The notes under the pieces were generated by a model. That model saw only the letters and a list, made by a program, of their open reading frames with translations. It searched no databases and was not told the DNA's origin. The translations under genes were made by a program, and so were the position numbers. Source: Microbacterium sorbitolivorans (GTDB taxonomy: Bacteria > Actinomycetota > Actinomycetes > Actinomycetales > Microbacteriaceae). From it: 64,000 bases of DNA. The DNA lies in NCBI RefSeq assembly GCF_003327285.1, contig NZ_KZ848473.1:1-64000 (forward strand). Reading direction: 5' to 3'. Shown here piece after piece: positions 19,738 through 28,420 of the stretch (position 1 is the first letter of the stretch; each line of letters begins with the position of its first letter).

Positions 19738-20416
19738 GACGTTTTTTGTGGGAATCGACGGACCCGCCGGATCTGGGAAGTCGAGCGTCTCGAAGGAGGC
19801 CGCTCGCCGGCTCGGTTTCGGGTACCTCGATACCGGATCCGTGTACCGCGCCCTCGCCTGGCACGTCCTGAACCAGGGCGGGCAGACGACGGATCCCGCC
19901 GCCGTCGAGGCCGGCTTCGCGACCTTCGAGCCGCGGATCTCGCTGGATCCGGACGTGCGCACGATCGCGGTGGGCGAGACCGACGTCACGAAGGCGATCC
20001 GCACGCCCGAGACGACCGCCGCGGTCGCGGGCGTCGCGAAGACGCTCAGTGTGCGCGCGAAGATCAACGACCTGTTCCGGCAGATCGTGGCCGACGCCGA
20101 CCTCCCGGGCGTCATCGTCGAGGGCCGCGACATCACGACCGTGGTGGCGCCGGACGCGCCCGTGCGGATCCTGCTCACCGCCCACCCCGAGGTGCGCGCC
20201 GCGCGCCGCAGCAAGGAGATGGGCGCGGAAGACGTGGCGAAGGTCGCCGAGGCCATGCGCCAGCGCGACGCGTCCGACTCCACCGTTGTCGACTTCTTGA
20301 ACGCCGCTGAGGGCGTGACGGCCGTCGATACGACACACTTGAACTTCGACCAGTCCGTTGATGCCGTACTCTCGGTGATCGACGAACGACGAGAGGAAGG
20401 CCGCGATGGCCGCTGA
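19730..20416 (+). CDS. cmk: Cytidylate kinase
   Basis: The enzyme phosphorylates CMP and dCMP. The protein has 228 residues from ATG 19730. The P-loop is [13 protein letters not shown], and further conserved motifs are [13 protein letters not shown] and [14 protein letters not shown]. The start overlaps the tyrA end and its end overlaps der by 11 bp, so all three form one operon. Confidence 0.94.
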   Translation: MPETFFVGIDGPAGSGKSSVSKEAARRLGFGYLDTGSVYRALAWHVLNQGGQTTDPAAVEAGFATFEPRISLDPDVRTIAVGETDVTKAIRTPETTAAVAGVAKTLSVRAKINDLFRQIVADADLPGVIVEGRDITTVVAPDAPVRILLTAHPEVRAARRSKEMGAEDVAKVAEAMRQRDASDSTVVDFLNAAEGVTAVDTTHLNFDQSVDAVLSVIDERREEGRDGR

Positions 20417-21935
20417 ATACGACGACGACTACGAGGCGAATGACGACCTCGCCGAGCGCCTGGATGCGCTTGACGAGGATCTGATCGAGGCGCGCGCCGA
20501 GGCGCTGCGCCAGAGCCTGGCAGACTACGAGCTCGACGACGACGACGCCGAGCTCCTCGCCGGTATCCAGGTCGACGAGCACGGCAACGAGTACCTGCCC
20601 GCGCTGCCCGTCGTCGCGATCGTCGGCCGCCCGAACGTCGGCAAGTCGCAGCTCGTGAACCGCATCCTCGGCCGCCGCGAGGCCGTCGTCGAGGACGTGC
20701 CGGGCGTGACGCGCGACCGCGTGACGTACAAGGCCGAGTGGATGGACCGCCGCTTCTCGCTCGTCGACACCGGCGGATGGGAGCCCGACGCCAAGGGTAT
20801 CGACCGCTCCGTCGCGCAGCAGAGCGAGATCGCGATCGACCTGGCCGACGTGATCCTGTTCGTCGTCGACGCGAAGGTCGGTGCCACGTCGACCGACGAG
20901 CACGTCGTGAAGCTCCTGCGCAAGACGAAGAAGCCCGTATTCCTCGTCGCGAACAAGATCGACGACGCCTCTCACGAGGTCGAGGCCGCACCGCTCTGGA
21001 ACCTGGGCCTCGGCGAGCCGCACCCCATCTCGGCCATCCACGGCCGCGGTGTCGCCGACCTGCTCGACGCCGTCATGGCGAAGACGCCCGAGATCTCGGC
21101 CGTCGCGAAGCACGAGATCGGCGGACCCCGCCGCGTCGCGATCATCGGCCGCCCGAACGTGGGCAAGTCGTCGCTGCTGAACAAGTCGGCGGGCGAGGAG
21201 CGCGTGGTCGTCAACGACCTCGCCGGCACCACCCGCGACCCGGTCGACGAGATCGTCGAGGTCGGCGGAAAGCTCTGGACCTTCGTCGACACCGCCGGTA
21301 TTCGCCGCCGCGTGCACATGCACCAGGGTGCCGACTTCTACGCGAGCCTGCGCACCTCGACGGCCCTCGAAAAGGCCGAGGTCGCCGTGGTCGTGCTCGA
21401 CGTGACCGAGCCGATCAGCGAGCAGGACGTGCGCATCATCGACCTCGTGCTCGAGTCGGGTCGTGCGCTCGTGCTGGCGTTCAACAAGTGGGACCTGCTG
21501 AACACGCCGGAGCTCGAAGACAAGGAGCGCCGCTACTTCCTCGAGAAGGAGATCGAGAAGGATCTCGCGCATGTCTCGTGGGCGCCGCGCGTCAACATCT
21601 CGGCGAAGACGGGCCGTCACCTCGACAAGCTCGTTCCCGCGCTCGAGGAGGCCCTCGAGAACTGGGATCGCCGCATCCCCACCGGAAAGCTCAACGCCTT
21701 CCTCACCGAGCTGGTTGCCGAGCACCCGCACCCGCTGCGCGGCGGCAAGCAGCCCCGCATCCTGTTCGGCACGCAGGCGGGCACGCGCCCGCCGACCTTC
21801 GTGCTGTTCACGACGGGCTTCCTGGATCCGGGTTACCGCCGGTTCATCCAGCGTCGCCTGCGCGAGGTGTATCCCTTCGAGGGCACGCCCGTCATCGTGA
21901 ACATGCGCGTGCGCGAGCGTCGGAAGAAGCACTAA
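20406..21935 (+). CDS. der: GTPase Der (EngA), ribosome biogenesis
   Basis: The protein has 509 residues with an acidic N-terminal extension of about 70 residues, typical of Actinobacteria. Two G domains are present, each with a GRPNVGKS G1 motif (nt 20626 and 21148 regions). The G4 motifs are NKID and NKWD. A C-terminal KH-like domain follows. Der acts in 50S maturation. It ends the operon at a good terminator. Confidence 0.95.
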   Translation: MAAEYDDDYEANDDLAERLDALDEDLIEARAEALRQSLADYELDDDDAELLAGIQVDEHGNEYLPALPVVAIVGRPNVGKSQLVNRILGRREAVVEDVPGVTRDRVTYKAEWMDRRFSLVDTGGWEPDAKGIDRSVAQQSEIAIDLADVILFVVDAKVGATSTDEHVVKLLRKTKKPVFLVANKIDDASHEVEAAPLWNLGLGEPHPISAIHGRGVADLLDAVMAKTPEISAVAKHEIGGPRRVAIIGRPNVGKSSLLNKSAGEERVVVNDLAGTTRDPVDEIVEVGGKLWTFVDTAGIRRRVHMHQGADFYASLRTSTALEKAEVAVVVLDVTEPISEQDVRIIDLVLESGRALVLAFNKWDLLNTPELEDKERRYFLEKEIEKDLAHVSWAPRVNISAKTGRHLDKLVPALEEALENWDRRIPTGKLNAFLTELVAEHPHPLRGGKQPRILFGTQAGTRPPTFVLFTTGFLDPGYRRFIQRRLREVYPFEGTPVIVNMRVRERRKKH

Positions 21936-21947
21936 CTTCTTTCGCGG

Positions 21948-21970
21948 GGCGGCCTTCGGGCCGCCCTTTC
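21948..21970 (+). terminator. Intrinsic terminator after der
   Basis: An 8-bp GC stem (21948-21955 with 21960-21967) closes a stable TTCG tetraloop and is followed by TTT. It lies 12 bp after the der stop. Confidence 0.8.
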
Positions 21971-22030
21971 GCGTTCTCGTATGTCACCGAGTTACGCGGA
22001 TCCGCCCGCGGGGCGCGCCACGCTCGTACC

Positions 22031-22528
22031 ATGGAGGGCATGACTTCGACGATGCCGTTCCGGCCCCACCACCCGGGGGACGGCTGGGTCGAGGGAGCCG
22101 ACGGATCCCGTTACTGGGGCCTCTTCGGCGCCGCGGGGCTTCTCGCCTTTGACCGAGAGCGCGGCGTGCTGATGCAGCACCGCGTCGGCTGGAGTCACTT
22201 CGGCGGCACATGGGGGTTGCCCGGTGGGGCGCTGCAGGACGCGAGCGAGTCGCCCGTCACGGGCGCGATCCGCGAGGCGCAGGAAGAAGCCGGCGTCCCC
22301 GACGGATCCGTCGTGCCGCGCGCCGAGCACGTCTTCGACGTGGGCGTCTGGCGCTACACGACCGTCATCGCGGTCGTCGTCGAATCGTTCGAGCCCGTCA
22401 TCAGCGACCCCGAGTCGCTCGAGCTGAAGTGGGTTCCGGTCGACCAGATCGAGAACTACCCGCTGCACCCCGGCTTCGCGTCGACGTGGCCCGACGTGCG
22501 GGCGGCGCTCGCCCGCCTCACGGCCTAG
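22031..22528 (+). CDS. NUDIX hydrolase (MutT-like)
   Basis: The protein has 165 residues from ATG 22031; ATG 22040 is also possible. The NUDIX box is GGALQDASESPVTGAIREAQ then EEAGV, a full match to GX5EX7REUXEEXGU. The preceding WGLPGG is typical of MutT-like members. The substrate is unknown. No clear SD lies before 22031, so the mRNA may be leaderless. Confidence 0.85.
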   Translation: MEGMTSTMPFRPHHPGDGWVEGADGSRYWGLFGAAGLLAFDRERGVLMQHRVGWSHFGGTWGLPGGALQDASESPVTGAIREAQEEAGVPDGSVVPRAEHVFDVGVWRYTTVIAVVVESFEPVISDPESLELKWVPVDQIENYPLHPGFASTWPDVRAALARLTA

Positions 22529-22637
22529 CGCCGTCTTGAGGCTCGCCCCTCATTCCGGGGTTGCCGTTCTTTGGGTCGCGCCCTCTACAGTGTCGCTCCT
22601 CTTGAGGGTTGCCCCCTCGCTTGGGCCGCCCTCTTGA
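22529..22637. repeat. Short degenerate intergenic repeats
   Basis: The units CTTGAGGCTCGCCCCTC (about 22534), CTTGAGGGTTGCCCCCTC (about 22601) and CTTGAGGGTCGCC (about 22632) recur. No ORF fits here. Their purpose is unknown. Confidence 0.45.
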
Positions 22638-22693
22638 GGGTCGCCATAAATCGTCGCCTGAACGCCCGTCTAGGCGACGATTTTTGGCGACCC
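22638..22693. terminator. Bidirectional terminator palindrome
   Basis: A 9-bp outer stem (22638-22646 with 22685-22693) and a 12-bp inner stem (22648-22659 with 22672-22683) are separated by one T-T mismatch. The inner stem has A-rich and T-rich ends, so it can terminate both strands. It lies between the convergent NUDIX and S4 genes and ends at the S4 stop codon. Confidence 0.8.
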
Positions 22694-23083
22694 TTAGTCG
22701 TTGTCGCGGCTGTCGCGGCCGGTGAGGCGGTCGATTTCGCGGCGCTCGCGCTTCGTGGGACGCCCGGATCCGCGATCGCGGTGCACGATCGGGGCATAGA
22801 ACTCGCGCGGCGGCGGGGGAGGCGTGAGGTCGGCGTACGCCGTCGCCGCGATCGGCGCGCCGACGCGCTTCAGCAGGAGCTTCTCGACCTTGAGGATCTT
22901 GTCGAACCCGTTGATGCGCGCCCGCACCTCGTCGCCCACCTTCACGGCGTGCGCGGCCTTCACCGGATCCCCGTTCACTCGCACGTGCCCGCCGCGGATC
23001 GCGGTCGTCGCTGCCGAGCGGGTCTTGTACACGCGCACGGCCCACAGCCACACGTCGCAGCGCACGGAGCTCGGATCGGTCAT
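22694..23083 (-). CDS. S4-domain RNA-binding protein (Hsp15-like)
   Basis: The protein has 129 residues, starting MTDPSSVRCDVWLWAVR with AGAGGG just upstream. An S4 fold covers about residues 8-70 (YKTRSAATTAIRGGHVRVNG). The C-terminus is basic (GRPTKRERREIDRLTGR). Relatives (Hsp15, HslR) bind the 50S subunit with stranded peptidyl-tRNA. It is convergent with the NUDIX gene. Confidence 0.85.
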   Translation of the reverse strand: MTDPSSVRCDVWLWAVRVYKTRSAATTAIRGGHVRVNGDPVKAAHAVKVGDEVRARINGFDKILKVEKLLLKRVGAPIAATAYADLTPPPPPREFYAPIVHRDRGSGRPTKRERREIDRLTGRDSRDND

Positions 23084-23123
23084 CCCTCTATTGTCGCGCA
23101 CGCGGTGCTGGCAGGATGAGAGC

Positions 23124-23534
23124 ATGGGCTGGAATCAGGACATCATCGACGAGTTCCGCGAGAACGGCGGCACCGTGAAGACGGGCGGTTTCGGCCGCGG
23201 GCTCATCCTGCTGCACCACACGGGCGCGAAGACGGGCATCATGCGCGTCACCCCGGTGATGGCGCTGCGCCCCACGGCGGGCGAGTGGCTGATCGCGGCG
23301 TCGAAGGCCGGCGCCGACACGAACCCCGCCTGGTTCCATAACCTCGTCGCAAACCCCGAGACGACCATCGAGGATCCGGACGCCGGCGCCGTGCGCGTCG
23401 AGGCCGAGGTTCTCGAGGGGGAGGACCGCGACCGCGTGTGGCGGCTTTTCGAAGCAGCGAGCGCCGGCTTCGCGGCGTACCAGCGGAAAACCGCGCGCAC
23501 GATCCCGGTGATCATCCTGCGCCGGATCCGCTGA
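23124..23534 (+). CDS. Deazaflavin (F420)-dependent nitroreductase family protein
   Basis: The protein has 136 residues, starting MGWNQDIIDEFRENGG. The motif GRGLILLHHTGAKTG, then PAWFHNLVANPE, is typical of the Ddn-like split beta-barrel family that uses F420 in Actinobacteria. The physiological substrate is unknown. It is the last chromosomal gene before the tRNA-Pro integration site. Confidence 0.85.
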   Translation: MGWNQDIIDEFRENGGTVKTGGFGRGLILLHHTGAKTGIMRVTPVMALRPTAGEWLIAASKAGADTNPAWFHNLVANPETTIEDPDAGAVRVEAEVLEGEDRDRVWRLFEAASAGFAAYQRKTARTIPVIILRRIR

Positions 23535-23623
23535 CGCGCCCGGGATCCGCCCCCGATTCGCGCGGATCGGGTGGGGCAGGTAGACTTATGGAGTTGTCCC
23601 CGTACGGGGTGCAAATGAAATTT

Positions 23624-23694
<71 letters not shown>

Positions 23695-23714
23695 ACAACT
23701 GAAAATCCATGCCA

Positions 23715-23788
23715 CGGGCTGTGGCGCAGCTTGGTAGCGCACCTGACTGGGGGTCAGGGGGTCGCAGGTTCAAATCCTGTCAGCCCGA
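23715..23788 (+). tRNA. tRNA-Pro (anticodon GGG)
   Basis: A complete cloverleaf is present. The acceptor is CGGGCTG with CAGCCCG. The D arm is GCGC-AGCTTGGTA-GCGC. The anticodon stem is CCTGA/TCAGG around CTGGGGG, giving anticodon GGG at 23749-23751. The T arm is GCAGG-TTCAAAT-CCTGT, with discriminator A. CCA is not encoded. The 3' part from the anticodon loop onward is the attachment repeat of the ICE. Confidence 0.95.
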
Positions 23789-23808
23789 CGTAAAAGCCCA
23801 GGTGAGAG
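23747..23808 (+). repeat. attL: 62-bp core repeat at tRNA-Pro
   Basis: It is identical to 60020-60081. It starts at the first base of the anticodon loop, covers the tRNA 3' half and runs 20 bp beyond. Similarity continues past it for over 100 bp because the next element's int end is homologous. Confidence 0.92.
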
Positions 23809-23828
23809 CAGGTTTCTCACCTGGGCTT
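23794..23828 (+). terminator. Hairpin after tRNA-Pro
   Basis: A 14-bp perfect stem (23794-23807 with 23815-23828) lies 5 bp after the tRNA. The copy at 60067-60101 differs but keeps the stem (one A-T becomes G-T). It probably terminates the tRNA transcript and the oppositely read int. Confidence 0.7.
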
Positions 23829-23850
23829 CATCATGTCCAGGGATCGGTTT

Positions 23851-23960
23851 CCGTGGTCCCCCTCTGGTCCCCCTGGAGTGGTGCCGGACGGTCGCCTGTG
23901 GACAGCCGGACCGCCTCGGCCCGCTCCCCTGTGGATAAGGGGACCAAAAGGGGACCAGAA
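23851..23960. promoter_or_regulatory. Putative integrase arm-type sites (11-bp units), left end
   Basis: Two tandem 11-bp units GGGGACCANNN occur on the minus strand (23851-23872) and two on the plus strand (23939-23960, GGGGACCAAAA and GGGGACCAGAA). Two more lie at the right end of the element. Tandem helical-turn spacing suggests binding by the integrase N-terminal domain or by Xis. A perfect DnaA-box sequence TGTGGATAA lies at 23930-23938. Confidence 0.55.
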
Positions 23961-23994
23961 CGCCTGCGCGGCCACTCGCACCGGCGCGGGCGCA

Positions 23995-25224
23995 TTACAG
24001 GCGCCTGGCTGAGGGGCCGCTGCGCCGAGCTTGCTTGCGCTGTCCGGCGGCGGAAAGGAAGGCGTTGGCCTGCTCGGCTGCCGAGGCGAGGTGCCGGTCG
24101 TCGGGGTGGAGGTAGCCGCGGGTGGTTTCCATCGAGGCGTGCCCGAGGATGTCTTGGAGGACGTGTAGCGGGATGCCGGCGTCGGCCATCCAGGTCGCCC
24201 CGGTGTGGCGCAGGCCATGCCGGGTGAGGTCGGGTAGTCCGAGCTTCGCGACGATGCTGTCCCAGTCGGTGGCGTCGCGGACGGTCGCGGTGGTGAGGTA
24301 GCCGCCCTTCGGGCCGACCAGCAACGAGTCTTCGGACCGCTTGCCTTCGGTGAGGCGTTCCAGCACCGGCCGGAGCGGTTCGAGGATCGGCACCCGGCGC
24401 TCTTTGCGGCTCTTGGTCGGCTTGGTCACCAGGCCGCCCTTGCCGGGGAACACCTGCCGGCGGATCACCACGAGGTTCTTGTCGAAGTCGACATCCCCGA
24501 CCTGCAACCCAGACACCTCTGAGGACCGGGCCGCGAGCAGCGCGGCGAGCATCACGAAGTCGCTGTAGGACTGATGCACCTTCCCGCATGCGCGCGCGAG
24601 GCGGTTGAGGGTCTTCATGTCCGGGATCGCGTGCGCCCGCGGGGAGGCGTGTTCGGCGGACTGGCCGCGGAAGGCGTTGCGGTTCAGGCTCCGCTTGGCA
24701 CGGTTCTTCGCGGGGTTGATCTGGATCAGCCCGTCCCGGACCGCTTCATCGAGCACGCGGACCAGCGGCGCGATGGAGTTCTTGATGGTCGACGCTCCGT
24801 GGCGTTGCTCCCACTCATCAATGGTGCGGTCGATGATCCCCGCGGTGATCTGGGTGACCGGCAGATGCCCGAGCGCGGGCAGCACCCGCAGCTTCAGCCC
24901 GTACCCGTAGGTCTCACCGGTGGAGGTCGGGTCCAGGCCACGCGCCCACCGGTCGCCGATGGAGGTGACGAACTCCAGCAGCGTCATGAACACGTCCATG
25001 CCCTTGGTCGAGGAGCTGCGGAGCTGGTCGAAGAACGCGTGCGCGGCCGCCTCATCCCGCACGATCTCCGATCGGATCACCCGGCGCTTGGTGGTCGGGT
25101 CCGTCCACCGGGCGCGGGCGCGGATGCCGTAGGAGCGGCGCTCCATGTCCGTGGAGACCTTCACACCGATCGGCGGGACCGGCTTGGGCTCGGCGGTCGG
25201 CTGCGGCTCAGCTCTCCGCGGCAT
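23995..25224 (-). CDS. Tyrosine-recombinase integrase
   Basis: The protein has 409 residues. Catalytic residues are visible: R233 (AARSSEVSGL), H336 and R339 (RHGLRHTGA), H362 (ILGHASM) and Y371 (RGYLHPD). A core-binding SAM-like domain lies around 75-170. The N-terminal 70 residues include an AP2-like arm-binding region. The gene lies beside the tRNA and points towards it, the normal int layout. It overlaps xis by 17 bp. A near-identical but broken copy lies at 60283-61308. Confidence 0.95.
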   Translation of the reverse strand: MPRRAEPQPTAEPKPVPPIGVKVSTDMERRSYGIRARARWTDPTTKRRVIRSEIVRDEAAAHAFFDQLRSSSTKGMDVFMTLLEFVTSIGDRWARGLDPTSTGETYGYGLKLRVLPALGHLPVTQITAGIIDRTIDEWEQRHGASTIKNSIAPLVRVLDEAVRDGLIQINPAKNRAKRSLNRNAFRGQSAEHASPRAHAIPDMKTLNRLARACGKVHQSYSDFVMLAALLAARSSEVSGLQVGDVDFDKNLVVIRRQVFPGKGGLVTKPTKSRKERRVPILEPLRPVLERLTEGKRSEDSLLVGPKGGYLTTATVRDATDWDSIVAKLGLPDLTRHGLRHTGATWMADAGIPLHVLQDILGHASMETTRGYLHPDDRHLASAAEQANAFLSAAGQRKQARRSGPSARRL

Positions 25225-25420
25225 GGTCGTGTTCGAGCTCGCTCAGCCAGCGGTCCACGGCGTCGAGCCGGTACCGGGCGATCCCGCCGAGGCGCAGGAA
25301 CGGCGGCCCCGTGCCCGCCGACCGCCACCGCGACAGGGTGGACTCCGAGACCTTCAAGTACGCCGCGACCTCGCGGCTGTGCATCAGGGGTGACACCACG
25401 AGTGGTCCGTCGTCGCTCAT
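25208..25420 (-). CDS. Excisionase-type helix-turn-helix protein
   Basis: The protein has 70 residues. A MerR/AlpA-like winged HTH reads SREVAAYLKVSESTLSRWR, followed by a wing with GGIARYRLDAVDRWL. Its position between int and the DUF4913 gene, with an ATGA overlap upstream and a 17-bp overlap into int, fits a recombination directionality factor. Confidence 0.88.
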   Translation of the reverse strand: MSDDGPLVVSPLMHSREVAAYLKVSESTLSRWRSAGTGPPFLRLGGIARYRLDAVDRWLSELEHDHAAES

Positions 25421-26004
25421 GACAGTTCTCCGGTGTCGGGGTCGAGGGTGCGGTAGAACGCTTCCTCGGCGTCGCGGCGAGCCTGGACGTCGGCCATGAC
25501 GAACTCCACAAACTCGGCGTCGCGGTCGATGATCGGCAGGTCCTCGATCGGGTCGGCGGGTTCCTCACCGGGCCAGACGGTCTGCCGGGTGGGCCGGTCG
25601 TGGTCGAGCTTCGTGCCGGACGCAGCGACCCATTCGCGCAGCCGCTGGCGGGCGTCGGCGAAGTCGCGGTGCCATCCCAGCGGTGCGCTGCCGTTCTGCT
25701 CGGGGTCGTAGGCGCACAGCCAGTGCAGGTGCAGCGCGGACAGCTCCCATAGTAGCTCCGGGTGGGCGTACCAGGCGGGCGGGATCACCGCGGCGGGCAG
25801 ACCGTAGGTGTGCCGCAGCCAGTCCACCCACCGGTTCAGCTCCAGCCACTCGACCTCGGCGTCGTCGGCGTTGAGCAGGTTCCAGTTGATCGGGTGCGGG
25901 GGCTCAGCGATCAGTGGGTCCTCGAAGCCCTCGTCGCCGCCGTCCAGCTCCGGGCCGGGCAGGTCGCCCGTGGTGGCGTCATCGTCGCGGGGATCGTCGG
26001 CCAT
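25417..26004 (-). CDS. DUF4913-like ICE protein
   Basis: The protein has 195 residues from ATG 26004 (MADDPRDDD); an upstream ATG at 26040 is possible. The acidic N-terminus is followed by a Trp-rich core (NWNLLNADDAEVEWLELNRW, LHLHWLCAYDP, WHRDFADARQRLREW) that resembles DUF4913. Such genes sit beside int and xis in many actinobacterial elements. The function is unknown. Confidence 0.75.
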   Translation of the reverse strand: MADDPRDDDATTGDLPGPELDGGDEGFEDPLIAEPPHPINWNLLNADDAEVEWLELNRWVDWLRHTYGLPAAVIPPAWYAHPELLWELSALHLHWLCAYDPEQNGSAPLGWHRDFADARQRLREWVAASGTKLDHDRPTRQTVWPGEEPADPIEDLPIIDRDAEFVEFVMADVQARRDAEEAFYRTLDPDTGELS

Positions 26005-26093
26005 GGTGTGCTCCTGTCTGCTCTCGCGGTCCCCGGTCATGCCGGGGCCTTGCTGTGGCAGGCAGGTGGGCGCGGAGACGCCTGGGCGTGTGC

Positions 26094-27872
26094 TCAGGTG
26101 TCAGAGCGGCGCAGCAGGGCCTCTGTCTGCGCACGGTCCGCGGTGAGCTGGGTGGCGTCGGGGCGCTGGGGCCACGGGTGCAGGTCGGTGACGATCGGGG
26201 GCGCGGAGCGCAGCAGCACGATCCCGGTGCCGAACGGGAGCCGGCGGATGCGGTCGGGCGGGAAGATTGGCACCCGCCGGACGGAGCGCTGGTTGGAGCG
26301 GGTGCCGTGGTCACCCAGCGTCACGGAGTCGGTGTACTCGTCGCGTTCCCCGACCAGCGCGCTCAGGTCTTGCAGATCGCGGCTGTTGGACGCGCCGCCG
26401 AGGATGACCTTCACGATCGACGCGTCCCAGATCGCGCCGGCCTGATGCTCGTTCCACTTGTCCCTGGCCTGCGCGAGGGACTGGAGCACTGGCATAGTGG
26501 TGATGCCCGAGCCGCCGCCTTCGGCCATGAGCGTCGGCAGCGACGGCAGGGGTGAGAGGTTGGCTATCTCGTCCAGCGCGAGCAGCATCGGCGGATCGAG
26601 CCGCGCGCCGGCCGATCGTGCGGCGAGGCGGCGGGCGGTCTCGATGAGGTCTTCCACGAGCGCCGCGACGAGCGCGGCGCTGGCCCCCGCGCCGGACCCG
26701 GTGGCCAGGAGGAACAGGGTGCCCTTGTGCTGGATGAAGTGCTCGGGGTCGAATCCTTCACCTGGGCCGGGTGAGACGGCATCGAGCACTCGGGGGTCGG
26801 CGAGCGATCCGAGGGCGAGGGACACGCCTTGCCAGATGGAGTCGCGGGTGCGGGGGTCGGAGTCGATCATCGCTTCCAGAGACTCGGCCCATCCGGTCGC
26901 CGCCTGGCTCGAGCCGGTCAGGATCGCCACCGCGTCGGCAGCGGCGGTCGGGTCGAGGGTCCAGCGGAACAGCTCGGCCGGTGGGCGGTGGTCGATCGCG
27001 GCGGCGTGCAGGAGCGCTTGCAGCGCGGCGCGGGTCTTGCCTTCCCAGAACCCGCCGCCGTCGACGCCGCCGGATGAGAGGCCGGTTCCGGCGGCGAGCC
27101 CGGTGGCGCGGATCATCGCGGTCTGCGGGGACTCACAGCCACGGATCGGTGACCACCGCATCCCCGCGGGCAAGCCTTCGGCGAGGTGCTGGGGGTCGAA
27201 GATCGCGACCGGCCCGACCCGGCTGCGGGCGCGCAGGGTCGCGGTCAGGTTGTCCGGGCGGGTCGAGGTCACCACGACGGCACCGGGGGCGTCGAGGATC
27301 GCGGGGATCACCAGGTGCAGGCCCTTGCCGGAGCGGGGCGGCCCGATGACCATGATCGAGTCCTCCACCGACGCCCACACGCCGGTGCCCTTGGAGGCGC
27401 CGAGCCGGTAGCCGACATCTTGCGGGCGTGGATCATCCAAGCCCGGGCGGAGGTTCCCGGCGCGGCGCAGCAGCGCCTTCTCGGACGCGGCGGCAGCGAC
27501 CTCATGCCGGGTGGCGATGCCCGCCATCCGGCGCGGGTCTTGCTCGACTCGGTGCGTGTGACGGCGCAGCCGCGACCAGACCCACACGCCGCCGGTGATG
27601 AGCACGGCGAGCAGGAGGCCCGTGACGAGCCAGTAGACGACCGGGCTCATGCCGGGCGCGTCCAGGGCGCCAGCGGGATCGCTCGGATCGAACAGCACAC
27701 CGATCCCGGACGCGGGACCACCGGCGGGCTGGCTCGTGCCGGTGAAGAATGCCGCGACGGAGCCGGCGCCGCGGAGCACCAAGGCGACGCCGAACAGGCC
27801 GACCAGCCCGATCATCGCCGCGTTGGTCAGCTCATCACCGAACGAGCCGGTCTGCCGGCCCTGACTGTTCAT
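26094..27872 (-). CDS. Type IV coupling protein (VirD4/TraG-like)
   Basis: The protein has 592 residues. Two N-terminal TM segments lie near 20-40 and 80-105. Walker A is IGPPRSGKGLHLVIP and Walker B is MLLALDEIANL, in the TraM-recognition domain. It would dock the relaxase-DNA complex onto the secretion channel. It overlaps the upstream gene by 4 bp. Confidence 0.9.
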   Translation of the reverse strand: MNSQGRQTGSFGDELTNAAMIGLVGLFGVALVLRGAGSVAAFFTGTSQPAGGPASGIGVLFDPSDPAGALDAPGMSPVVYWLVTGLLLAVLITGGVWVWSRLRRHTHRVEQDPRRMAGIATRHEVAAAASEKALLRRAGNLRPGLDDPRPQDVGYRLGASKGTGVWASVEDSIMVIGPPRSGKGLHLVIPAILDAPGAVVVTSTRPDNLTATLRARSRVGPVAIFDPQHLAEGLPAGMRWSPIRGCESPQTAMIRATGLAAGTGLSSGGVDGGGFWEGKTRAALQALLHAAAIDHRPPAELFRWTLDPTAAADAVAILTGSSQAATGWAESLEAMIDSDPRTRDSIWQGVSLALGSLADPRVLDAVSPGPGEGFDPEHFIQHKGTLFLLATGSGAGASAALVAALVEDLIETARRLAARSAGARLDPPMLLALDEIANLSPLPSLPTLMAEGGGSGITTMPVLQSLAQARDKWNEHQAGAIWDASIVKVILGGASNSRDLQDLSALVGERDEYTDSVTLGDHGTRSNQRSVRRVPIFPPDRIRRLPFGTGIVLLRSAPPIVTDLHPWPQRPDATQLTADRAQTEALLRRSDT

Positions 27873-28381
27873 GGCAGCCGCCGGATGATCGTGGTGCCGG
27901 AGATGCGGCCGAACAGCAGCACCTCCACGACGCCGCCCGCAGCGTCCGGCCCGAGCCGGTCCGGGTCGACCAGGGCGCGGGCCGTGCCGGTGCCGGACAC
28001 GTCGGTGTGCCCGGTGACGACGGCGACCGCCACGTCCTCTCCGGGAACGAACCCGTCACCTTCGACGGCGTGGAACGCAGGCCGCGGTGTCGGTTCCTCA
28101 GGCTCAGGCGTCGGGTGGGGTGCTCGGCGACGTCGGGTCGCGATGATGTCGGTGAAAGTCGTCCCGTCTGCCTCGCGGACCTCGACCCGCGCCGGAGTCG
28201 TCCGGTCATCCGTGGCGCGGTCGATGATCTGCCCGAACGAGGCTCGCCGCCACGGCGGCGCGAACGGGTCGGGGTCCAGCCGTATCCCGTCGACGGTGAC
28301 GGCCACGGTGCCGTCCTTGCGCACGTCGAGCACGACGAGCGGAATGGACACGGGGACGGATTCGGGCTCGGCTCTCCTCAT
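27869..28381 (-). CDS. Hypothetical ICE protein in the transfer block
   Basis: The protein has 170 residues and is rich in beta-forming stretches (VPVSIPLVVLDVRKDGTVAVTVDGIRL), with a Pro/Glu linker in the middle. It has no TM segment and I recognise no motif. It lies between the VirB4-like and coupling-protein genes and is translationally coupled to the latter, so a role in transfer is likely. Confidence 0.65.
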   Translation of the reverse strand: MRRAEPESVPVSIPLVVLDVRKDGTVAVTVDGIRLDPDPFAPPWRRASFGQIIDRATDDRTTPARVEVREADGTTFTDIIATRRRRAPHPTPEPEEPTPRPAFHAVEGDGFVPGEDVAVAVVTGHTDVSGTGTARALVDPDRLGPDAAGGVVEVLLFGRISGTTIIRRLP

Positions 28382-28420
28382 AACGGCGAGGTGGGCCAGC
28401 AGCGGACTGCCGCCGCTTGT

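Noticed and set aside
20738..22030. Long open frame reading through der into the second NUDIX gene
   Set aside because: Only the part from 22031 encodes a NUDIX fold; upstream it is the +2 frame of der.
23930..23938. DnaA box as evidence of a replication origin
   Set aside because: A single box with no cluster or AT-rich region does not make an origin; it is reported only as part of the attachment region.
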